From Bugula neritina (taxonomy: Eukaryota; Bryozoa; Gymnolaemata; Cheilostomatida; Bugulidae), in contig OZ037765.1 of assembly GCA_964035545.1 (NCBI GenBank), positions 11,340,698-11,404,697 on the forward strand: DNA of 64,000 nt, written 5' to 3'. How positions within the stretch are numbered: the stretch's first letter is position 1; each line of letters begins with the position of its first letter. A program made the translations under genes and the position numbers. A model generated the notes under the pieces. The model was given only the letters and a program-made list of their open reading frames with translations. It had not been told where the DNA came from and ran no database searches. Positions 36,152 to 48,400 of this stretch are shown here, one piece after another.

Positions 36152-36412
36152 TTACGTATCATCTTTTGATTCAATAACAATAGGATTAATTTTAAAGTTA
36201 TATGGTAAAGAACAATGTTTCAACAATGGCTTATGTTGATTAATAAATTTTTCTTGTGGTTTATTTTCCTCAGTTTCTAAATCTACACAAGCCGACTCTT
36301 GAGGTAAACTTTTCTTTTGTTCAACGTCAGAAGAATTGGCGTTATTATTATCATCATCATCGTCACCCATTAAGTATACATTTTCAGCAGCATGCTTCTC
36401 CATTTTTGCTTC
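36152..36412 (-). CDS. Cav3 terminal coding exon
   Basis: 261 nt including TAA. Begins [12 protein letters not shown], resembling the EAKEEAELE helix after IV-S6 in Cav3. Then an acidic/Asn run ([13 protein letters not shown]) and a Glu/Lys-rich end finishing [10 protein letters not shown] much shorter tail than in vertebrates. Confidence 0.85.
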   Translation of the reverse strand, partial: EAKMEKHAAENVYLMGDDDDDNNNANSSDVEQKKSLPQESACVDLETEENKPQEKFINQHKPLLKHCSLPYNFKINPIVIESKDDT

Positions 36413-39400
36413 CTGCAGAATAGAAATCAAAAAATGTTACTGAATGTAAAATGCACACGAATCATCACACATATTGTTAATTGGTATGCCAGACAAAAAC
36501 AATCCCAATAAACTATCTACATAAAAACCTACTAACTACCGAAAAGAAATTATCAAGCTTAATAATACATAAAAAATAATATGATGAGAGAAGAACATTT
36601 TAGTTGGTAAAATGAGAGTGCTTGAGAAGAAACTAAAAAAGTAAGTGTAAGAAAAGAATTGTGAGACAGAGCGCAATCATTTGACACACAGTGAGAACAC
36701 AACAGCTTGATGAGTGCAAGGGAGATAACAACCAGCACCTGACTACTAGTTTGAATCAAATTATGCTGCTGGGCAGAAGTTAGGCTAGGAATTTCTTCTG
36801 CTTTCAATGGCTGAAAAGCCATCGTTCTGCCGTATAGAATGTCTTCCACAGAAAAATGTGCATCCTAAAGAATAGTAGTGAACATTCTAAATATTCCAAC
36901 TACAAGTTGAGGCAATGTGATGCAAGTTGAAACAAGTCACCAACTACCTATGCACATTCATAAAATTGCATTTCTAATAGTAAAGCGTGTTTTTTTCACA
37001 AATAACGATTCACACCTACTCTATTAATGATTATTTTCTATACATGCATCATATGCATCAAGTATAATTATATAAAACACAGGATTAAAAAAAATTAACA
37101 GACTTGCAAAGAACGTCAGGATCAACATCACTAAATGGGCGAAACAACATCAAGTTACAAAAATAAATAAAAGTTTAGTAGTCCTATGGGTCTACATTCA
37201 ATTGAAATTTAGCTACTTTACCGAATAAATATAATACAATACTAAGTAACACATTTTTAACACTCAGGCTTTCAAAATGCACACACACTCTGAAGAAATA
37301 GAACATTTTCTAGCACTATATACGTATATAAACAAAAGTAAGAAGGTTAATTAAGAAACCGATAAACTCTACATTTGTCTACCCTGAGTTGCATGCTTAT
37401 GTTATAATATATATATAATATGCATTACATATACCGGGTCACATCAAACTAACATGCAGAGAATAATATGCTTCAGGAAGATTTACCAGGCACATTAAGT
37501 TTGTGCAATAAATTGCAAATGTTGTTGGATTTTCCAGCCAATTGCTAGAAAATTTCAATAATATTGTTAATATCAAGAAGATTGCTCCATATATCCAGAG
37601 TTGCTCATTATATGTAAAAATACTTTTCAAGCTGAAACAAATTTAGAAATTCCGACCCTAACAATTTGATTTTCAAGTAATATCATATTTCAAACATTTT
37701 GAAATAATGAATCTAAAGAGTAAAATTAATTTATATGACCAAATGACTGCATATAACACAGAAAAAAATTTGATTGTCCCATTAGTTCACTTACTTATTT
37801 TATAACTATGTGTAATTTTGTTTGCTAAAGCAAAAGAGCTTTCTTATAATTGTTGTATTAAAGATATAGGCTAAATGACTTTTGGACAATTTAAGCAAGT
37901 CAAGAACATGCCTATAGTACACAACATAACTTAGCGAAAGAAAATAGATTATTCGGCATTATATTAGCAATGAAAAATACAAATTTATAAAAAAATGTTT
38001 CAAGGTGTTTTCTCAACTGCATTTTGTGAAAATCACACCAAAAAGTTTATTATTAAACTTGATCTGCTTTTAGCTTATGATGAGATTAAAGAAAATACTG
38101 CATTTATGGAAAAGACACCTTGTAATAAAGTAGCATTCAACATTATAACCACAATAAAAATAAGATTGATAAAATTTAGCATTCTAATTTATGACAGACA
38201 TAAAGAGACATTACAACATCTCAATAAACTTGTTAGCAATTTCCATGTACCTGAATTGTATGAATACCATATACACTTTCGTTCTACATCAAACAAATAG
38301 AATGCTGTTGTTAGTTACAACTAAGAATACTAATATGAAAATTTAAAACTATATTTTTCAGTTTTTTTAAACAATTGTAAAGAAATTTTTGAACTATTCA
38401 ATTGATCATTCAACATAACACAAGCTTAGACGTAAAACCTTTTTGAAAGTATTCTTTCTAATAAGAATAGTTTACACTTAAGCAGGTATAGTAGATGCTA
38501 ATTTTCCTACAAAAAATGGTTAAAATAATGGACTTGCCAAATTTTTGTTTTCTTTTTCTGTAATATATGCTATCGATGAATTATAAGAAAAATCTACTTA
38601 TTTGAAATTTTAGAATGCTCCAAAACTCTAAGCACCATATTGACTCCATAGTGTTCAACTATTAAATTTTACGACAAATTGGTAGCTATTCATTTATTTG
38701 GCTTAGCTTACTAGTTTGGCTTGGATACAACAAAATGTTGTAAAATGACAAAAAAATGCATATATGCATTCAGCAAAACACACATTTAATCTATGGCACA
38801 ATGGCATGCTTAAACAATATACCTGTTCTCGAAGCAAGACCTGTTGAATATAATTAATGTTGCAGCAAACAATAAAAGCAATGTGCTGAGAGACTATCAT
38901 GCAATTTGGACATTAATTCAATGGTTAAAAATCCAATATCTTTAATTAAATTATCAATAACATAATCAATAAAATAATCACTTTAAAAAAGACCTAGTAC
39001 TTAACAACATATAATCAGAAAAATGAGTTTTTGTTCTAAATTGTTGAAGCACAACAGTGGAGCTGGTGAGAAACAATCTGCTTTGTGATATCATTCTTCT
39101 AGGTGTGTATATTTACATAATGTGTAATGTTCACATACCTAGCTACGAAATTTAGTATAAATTAAAGAGATATTTGGTACTTTCTAGTTTTAAACAAAAT
39201 TATTTGATCATGCCTGAACATACAAAACAGAGATAATGGAGCAGAAATAAATATTTAATATAATCAAAAGCCAAGACACTGAGGTCTAAGGAAAATAATT
39301 ATGCAGTGCTCATCAATGGATTTAGATATTCAAATTTCAATCAATGTAATTATTCGTTTACCTTATTTTCCCATAATTTTTTCTAAACATAATTGCAGGA

Positions 39401-42400
39401 AGAAGATGCAAATGTAGCAAAAGACAGTAGATAAATATTCAAGAGATAGATATACAGCACAGTGAAACATGACAATATTTTGAGAAAGCTTCATTGAAAC
39501 GTTAACTAAATTATGCTCTAAGCATTTGATGAATGACAAGACTCTAGCGAAAAGCTCAGCATCATCCATGGATCATAAAAATGCATTGGATAACTAATAC
39601 GTACAAAACTACAGTGACATACAGCTTTTTACATTGCTACACTATTCTTCATTCCTTAATTTTATTTGCTTACTAATTCAATTCGCATTATGACGCATGT
39701 TGAACAAAGTTAACAAATAAGCTAGTGTAGAAGTGTGAGCATCTTCTTAGCAATGACATATACTGTTTAAATGAACAAACCTCTAGATGTTTCATCAGGA
39801 CCGCCACCACGACATTGACTAGAACGAATTGGGCAGTCAAAACGAAGACAACAAAGTAGATCGGAGTGACAACCTTGTTGACGCAGCAGTTTCGTATGCA
39901 GTCAATACTGTTATCACAGTTGGTTCTTAAAGCATCCTGTAAAATCAATACATATGTGTTTTATATGATCTCTACTTTACATAAAATATTTTTCACTGAA
40001 TTGAGAAAAATAAACAAGATTATATCAACAATTTTTAAAGAATAGATATTTAAAAATGTAGAGATCTTAGCATATTATGCTGTAAAAAGGAAAAGTTTAG
40101 CAGCACTATTATTTTTTTCAATGTAAATAACTTAAAAACTAAACTTTGCATGCCGTTTGCTCATCAGATGCTTATGGACATACAACCATAAGCTATTATG
40201 GTATTCTTACCTTCATGATGCCATTCCAATTATCACCAGTCGCAATTCTAAACAATGTAAGAAAGGCAGCTCCTGAGTTCTCAAAGTTTGCATGGACACC
40301 CATACCTTCACAGGGATTCTTGTTGGAGCATTCTACAAACGATTTGTATTATATGTTATGATATGTATTCTATGTTATGTATTATATGTTATGATATGTA
40401 TTATATGTTATGTATTATATGTTATGATATGTATTCTATGTTATAAGTATTATATGTTATGATGTGTATTCTATGTTATAAGTATTATATGTTATGTTAT
40501 GTATTCTATGTTATGATATGTATTCTATGTTATAAGTATTATATGTTATGATATATATTCTATGATACGATGTGTATTCTATGTTATGGCATCTATTCTA
40601 TGTTATGATAATATATATTCTAGGTTATGACATGTATTCTATGTTACAATATGTATTCTATGTTATGATATGTATTCTATGTTACAATATGTATTTTATG
40701 TTATGATATGTATTCTATGTTATAAGTATTCAATGTTATTGCATATATTCCATGTTATGATAATATTATATATTCTAGGTTATGATATGCATTCTATGTT
40801 AAAAAGTGAACAGTATAAAACAACAATAAGGAATTAAAATTATCAACAAAAAATCTATACACTCCTTGTTTATATTACATATTTGGACCTACTCGTATAC
40901 AAGTGTATAATAACTTAATTTTAAGCTCCAAAGGATAATTTTTTTGCATTCTAGTTTCAAAATATGAGTTTTACTGCATAGAGTTTTGTCTAAAAATGAA
41001 ACTATTTACTAACCTATTCGACCAAATAATTCCACACCGAGTGCAGCAAATATAAAGAAAAGCAGGAAGAAAAGAAGTCCCAGATTGGCAACTTGAGGCA
41101 GAGCCACCAGTACGGTGTCTAGCAATGCCCGGATTCCTTTGGCAACTTTCAGCAATTTGAGAACTAAAACAAATAATTAGTTTTATTTTTCATAAAATTT
41201 TGAAAAAATGTCTAATTCACGATATGAGCGTATATTATGAAAGTGATTCAATAAGTTCATAGTATATTTTATAAAATGCACAAAAGTGGAACTGGCAGTT
41301 TTTGCAATAAGCGAAATTGATTTTATGTAAAATATTTATGTTAATTTAAAGTGCTCTCATAGCTTAGCTTGGCTCGTGAAGGAAATACAGTTGATTTTTA
41401 AATATACCTCTCGCAATTCTTAGAATTCTCATCACTCTCATAATCGTTGGATTGATCGGAATGACATCATTTTGAACTTTTTCTAACACTATACCAACTA
41501 TTGATAGTATTATAATCAACATGTCTAGCTGATTCCACCTGTAAACAAATTAATTACTAGCAGTCAAAATAACAGTATCCTATCGCATTTAAGAGACCAG
41601 TATTTGATTACAACAGTTAATACAAAGTTTATTTAGTCTGAGACATCAGTGTACTTCCAAAGCAAAACAACTTGACATTGCTGCAAGTTGTATTATAAAA
41701 AAAATAAATATATACAATACTGCATAATATTTTTTTCTAACTTGAATGTTATGTAGAGACTGTAAAATGATGCAGGTGAAGTAGTTGTTTACGTACTATA
41801 TATTCTACTTCAACCTAACAGATCAACAATACTAACCTTTCTTTAATATATCGGACAAATCCGTAAGCAATGATCTTAAATGCAGCTTCGAGAATGAAAA
41901 TGAATGTGAAAACATAGTTCATGATATCTAAAGCAAATATCATCTCCTACAACAAAAAGTACAAGAAACTTGTTCATACTTCAAAAAAATATTTCAGCTC
42001 TCTATTGTAACACACATTTTATAAAACACATGTAACTTAAAAACTTAATGCTTATAACATTATAACATTATAAGTAAATGGGGTGCGCATGGCTGTGTAG
42101 TTCACAAACAAGAAATTGGATATCTACTTGGTAAGATAAATCTCCATGTTTCAACGTGCTAGATAAATATAATAACATTTTCAATAATTTATACAGCATG
42201 TTTAGTTTGAAGTACACTAGCCTAGGATAAAGTGAAAAGATACCTCCATTATTGTCTCACCTTGGACATGTTATGATGTTCCACCGCCATTGAAATTACA
42301 TTGCAGAATATTATTATGGACACAGCTATGTCGAAGAACTTATTGACAACAATGTGGTACACCCATTTCCTTGCCTTGCCGTATTTTGCATGATAAGGTT

Positions 42401-45400
42401 CTTGATTCAACTCTGCCAATAATAAGTTTTTGTTGTTAAGACTATCAACTACCATGAACCAGGTAGCCTGTTGACTACGATTGCCAAACCTTGGCCTAAT
42501 GGTGTAGAGCTATGGTGCCCAAACACAATAATTGTTGATCAACATATAAGATACCTTTTCAAATAAACTTTTTACCTCAAAACAAAATTAAGTTGCTTAG
42601 GCAAATTGCAAGTCTAATAAAGAGAACTGATAAAAACCAACAGCATCATAACTGTAAATTTATACTAACTCATAGCCAACTCTAAAAATAAGAAAAAATA
42701 AAAACTACCCTCTACGTGAGAGTGACATTTAGAGTAGAGTTTGCTGAATATTCCAATGTGGTTGAAAATCATAGAACTTTCAGATAAAACTACAAAATAA
42801 TCTATTAAAAAATTGGCACTTTAGCTTACCATCACTAGATGCAAAGGAGTCGTCTGCACAATAAAACACATGCATAGTATTACTGTGCTTTTCATTATTT
42901 GAGTAGGTACTATACCACTGAATTCACACTTTTGGTTATATTTTAATATATTAGACATTATGTTTAAAAAGGAATTAGTATAGTGAAATAGAAAGAAATA
43001 AATTTGAACAAAGAAAAAATGCAAGTGCATACAAAGCCAGCCAAGCTTAGTCTGTAGAAATTTACATCCTCGAAACAGAAAAGATAGAATTATAGAAGCA
43101 AATGATAGTGATTTCACTCAATACTAAATCATAATGATGTAGTTACACACCGTCAGCTTTTGACTTTTTCTTTTTAGCTGTATTGGCTCCTTTTATTTCC
43201 TCCTCAAATTTAGCTATTTCAGCGGCTGATTGTAGCATTATAGCAGTTACATTAAGCGCTGTGTAGAAATTAAATAAAGGAGTGGTTTACAACATACAAT
43301 CAATAAATAACAATAGAGTTGATTCCGTAAGAAATAATGAAATAAAACCTCATAGACCACTGCCACACTGGATATATTTCCTGGTGAGAAAATTTCTTAA
43401 TGCTGTTTTATAATCACTCTATAATTTTAGCCAATATTTCTGACTTAATTTCATTCTCAAAATCAGTTGACGTAAATATATAAATATTTTAGATAAAAAA
43501 TAAAGTATTGACGTGTCTTGGAGTTAACCAATGGTACAGTGTATTTGTTCTCAAATCACTAACGAATACCACTGCGGAGGTCTATTGTTGAGAGTTTTAC
43601 AACATATAAAGCCTGTTAACACACAGTGAGTGCTGCACAAACAACACTGTAGCTCAGATTCACAGAACATCCAAAAGACTGATTATTCACAATTAAAAAG
43701 TATTAATCAAATAAAGATTGCTCAATCAAAACATGCAGTTGTTAGCCAACTCTTTACTAAATTAAAACAAAAAAATTACAGTAGATTTAAACTGTAGATA
43801 TGTTGTTCTTTTTATATCATAGTTTTATAACTTCTATTTCCTAAAACATTTATGTATTTTAAAAACATTATTGAAAGATTTTCTCTCTGCACTGTAAGCT
43901 ATCAACTATCATTTCAACAACCTTCATAATAAAAATGAATTCAAGCAAAATTCAAACTTAGAATATGGTGATAATTACATTGCAGTACATAAGTTTGTAA
44001 TACCAATATTCTTAATACCTCCATTTCCACCTATTGAACTTTTGCATAAAAAACAACTATCAAAAGGCTGTGAAAGTTAAACTTTTTTGAGCGTTACAAA
44101 AAATAAGCTATTTTACAAACATATGCTTAAAAATAGACTCACTTGTTAATTTTTTCGTGAGTTTCTTTTGCCTTCTCTTCTCTCGTTTTTCTTTCTCTTC
44201 CTTTTCATGAGCCTCTCTGCAGCGATGGAAGTTCTCCACAACCACACCCACAAACATGTTGAGCACAAAGAAACCCACCAGCAACAGGAATGATATGAAA
44301 AACAGCAATCTCCATTCCTTGTAATTTTCAATAGGCTAAAATAACAGGTCATTCAAGTGTGTTAAATAATAAACATAGATACAAAAAAATGAGCAATAAA
44401 GTTGTTATCAAGTAATTAGGATATGTTGAGGGTTTTAGTTAAAAATGGCACAGGTAATACTGGCACAGGTAAAAATGGCACAGCTAAAAATGGCACAGCT
44501 AAAAATGGCGCATGTAATAATGGCACAGGTAATAATGGCCCAAATGGAAAAGTAGGTAAAAATGACACACTGATGTTAAATTTTCCCAAACTCACACCTT
44601 AAACTCAAACCCCCACCTCCAAACTTAAACCCCCATCTCCAAGCTTAAACCCCCACCACAAACGCAAGCACCCAACCCTCCCCCCGCCCCAATATTGAAA
44701 ATGTGACACTTTTACCTACTTCTTCATTTGTGCCATTATTACCTGTGCCATTATTACCTGTGCCATTATTACCTGTGCCATTATTACCTGTGCCATTATT
44801 ACTGTGTCATTTTACCTGGCACCATGTTGAGGATTAAGATTAAATGAAAAATATGATTTGATCTATTACTAAGTTTTACAATCTTAATTTCAATAAATTA
44901 AAAACAGCTTATAATTTTTGATGAATAAAAATTTTTTCTGTTAAAATATTTCATTTCTCAATACCAAAAGATAGATTTTTCTTAGTAGCAACTTATATTT
45001 AGTTATCAGACAGAAATCTAATAGGCCATAGTTAGGAAGCAAAAGACAATCAAAGCAAGTTTGTATTTCAAATTGTTAGAAATATTTGTGCTTATAGTTA
45101 ATAATGCAAAAACTAGCAATTTTGCTGACATGTGCACATGTCAAAAAAATTGCTTGGCATGTTAAAAGTATATTTTTCCATGGAAAAATATACTTTTAAC
45201 ATGCCAAGCAATTTTTCTACATTTTTTGTACTTAGAAATGATATATGACAAAAATAACTTATAGCATTTTAAACTACTGAAAATAACCAAAAGTACTATA
45301 TACATCATAAGGTACATACATACATGTATACCCTACTTACAGTACTTAAAAATATTATGCTAAAAATAATTCACCTGCAAATCTATTCCCACCGCATCTA

Positions 45401-48400
45401 AACCTTGATACATGATCATCACCCATCCATCTTTAGATGCCAAGACGAATAGTGATATTAAAGCATTCCCCAAGTTATCAAAGTTGTATCGGTGGTTTGT
45501 CCATTCATATCCTCTATCCAAACAGTCTGCTTTGGTCACTACCCCTTTCACATCTTCACCATCACAGTAATGGAATATTCCTCGGAAAAGCTAACCAATA
45601 AAGATATCTTAGAGTTTTAAATTTTATTACAACTACGGCATTTTTTAGCAAAATAACGATTGCATATATGTGTTACGTACAATAAGCTCTACCAAACCTC
45701 ACTGGCCTCAAATCAGTTTTCAAGAGGTGATTAAAAACAGCTTATTACTGTAATGCATTTTCTTTTACAAAAAAGTACAGAAAATGAGCAGGGAGAGAAC
45801 AGTTGTTAGCATGGCAATGTTTATAACATTCTCTCACCTGAACCCCAAGAATTCCAAAGATCAAGAAGAAAGTCAGGCAGATGAGAACAATGTTACCAAT
45901 TGGCCGTAGCGAAGAGAGCAGAGTTTCTACTACTAGCTTCAGTCCAGGAGCTCTGCTAATCACCCTGAAACACATGTTTGACTCAGTAAATAAGACACGT
46001 TTCTTAGACTTCAAAATTATTTGGTGTTCAGATGCAAATGCTTTTTAACAGTAAGCATTTATTTAAAGTTGCATCCAATAAACAGAGATAACATATCATG
46101 CATTATGTTTAAGATATATAGCACATCTCACTTTCAAATTAATTTTTAGCAATACAATAAATGCACTGTTGAAGTAAAATCCTAGCAGTTTATTTTTATG
46201 TGGTGTTGAATTTAGTAAACAGGGAGCAGCCGTGGTCTAGGGGTTAGAGCGTTTGCCTATTAAGCACGAAGTCATGGGTTCGAGCCCGGACAAAGGCCAT
46301 TGGTGATGTTAGGAAGAGCATCCAGTCATAATTGCTCTTGTGCCTCATCTCATTAAGTCCTTAGCCCGATTTAACAAAAACCCCCTTTTTCAGGGGTTTT
46401 CTCACAGGGATAGTGACTATAAACTTGTGTGATTTATTGAGTTTAGTAAATGTAGTACTGCTAGTTCACAGTATTTATTCAATTTAGTTTGTACAATAGA
46501 GCAGCATTCGTGAGTAGTGCGTCAGACTGTAACCCTAGTTATTATTAGACACCATTATCTCCACTTTATCATTCTTCTAAATATTTGCTTGCCATTAACT
46601 ATTGATAATTATTTCCTAATTTTGACATAAAATTGATTTGTGAACACAGCAAAAAATTTAAAAATGCCAAAAATTTTAATATTTTTGCCAAATTGAGATT
46701 TTTAATTTATTTTTTAGCAGGTGAAAAGTTGGTAGATCATGTTGAGTCCGAGAAGAGAGAGAAACTAACATTGCAAATAATACTTGAGAAACTAAAACTG
46801 CAGGTAATACCTGAGTGGACGGAGGGCTCTGAGTAATCTTAGCACTCGCAACACGCCAAATATCTTAGGACTCTCAGCGTTAGAGAATGTTATACTGGCA
46901 TCTATGACAGAGACGAGAACTAGAAATCCATCATTGATGTTCCAGCCATCTTTCAAGTACGTGTCTGCACCAATAATCAGTCCTTTAGCCGAGATCTGAA
47001 ATTATTCATTTCATACACTGAAATCTGAAATTGTACAATGACTTTGATAGAATTTTCAGATGAATTGAAAAACACATATACCTAACATTAAAGTTTGAGC
47101 ATTTTAAATAAATTAATGTCATTTTCTAGTTTAAGAACTTATTGTATGCAAAAAATAATGAAATTTAATTTCAAATACAAATAACAAAACTGTGCTTAAA
47201 TTATAAAACTCAAAATTTTGCCAAGACAAGGCTACAGCCAATCTATTGCCTATTTTTGAATTTGCATGCTTTTGAAATTGTAATAAAAACATTCAACTTT
47301 TACTTTAAGTTAGATTTCATTAAAATAGAAAGCCTTATTTTGTTACCAAGATAGTAGACATCAAGAAATTACATATTTTATAATGGATTACAAAAAATTG
47401 CTAAAAAATATTCTGGAACCTAAAATAATAATACTGAATAATCTGTAATATCAAACTTTTAAAAAATACACGAGTACCTGATGTTGAGCATCTATTCCAG
47501 TGATTTGGACAAATAATAACAAACCTTTATCAACATCTCCAGGAGAAATAGGAGAGTGAAAACGTAGTTGGCAATGGTTAGAACCTCTCGCTCCTACAAC
47601 ATTGAACAGGATTTTTAGTACATTTCTTAATACAAAAGTGCTAGTAATTTTAGTAAACATAATATGTATATAAAATGCTGTGCAACATATCTGTATTACA
47701 TAAACCAATTGTAATGCTTACTCATACCATTTTGTTCAAGATCTGATCACTAGAAAGCTATTAAATAAAAAAACTCAAATAGGCAAGAGTAATTTTGCTC
47801 AATGATTACAGCGCACACACAGTTGGTAACGGCAAAATGAGATAGAAATTTTGTGCATTGTCATCAGCAAAATCAACTCAACAGTTTTGTATTTTTCAAC
47901 AAAATATACTTACTACACTATCTTGAGGTATACTTGGTCTCTCAACAGCAAGCCCTATGCAGTTCAGACCAATCAACACGAGTATGCAATAGTCAAACCA
48001 TTTTCTAGATGACAGCCATTTACAGAATCTTCTATAACGGTTATTAGGAGATAATACATATAATGAGTAGTTTTCCCTCGTTTGTAGACATCCTCTTGGT
48101 CTGCATGCATGTCCTAGTTTCTACAATTTACATTTTCAATTAAATTCCATGGCAGAATGCAAACTTATATATTTTGGATGCTTACAAAATTTTGTATGCC
48201 TAAAGTCACTGATATTAAATATCACCGAGATCAGAAATCTTCATTAAGTAAAGTTTGAAAAACGATTTTATAGATCAAATGTAGAAACCAAAAGGCTTCA
48301 ATTTGAAGATGAAGTAACTCTATTCAAATTTATTGCGACGGTAGACTTCTATTACTTAGATATAAGGATACCTACAACAAATTTCACATTACAATTTACC

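Noticed and set aside
38823-39780. Further Cav3 C-terminal exons in the 3-kb tail introns
   Set aside because: Apart from the 18-nt candidate, no segment combined splice sites, phase 0 and an open frame; a TGA-starting 27-nt candidate near 37115 was discarded.
40261-40340. Possible frameshift in the domain IV pore exon
   Set aside because: Re-reading showed 122 nt with matching phases and a continuous [10 protein letters not shown] frame; no indel is present.
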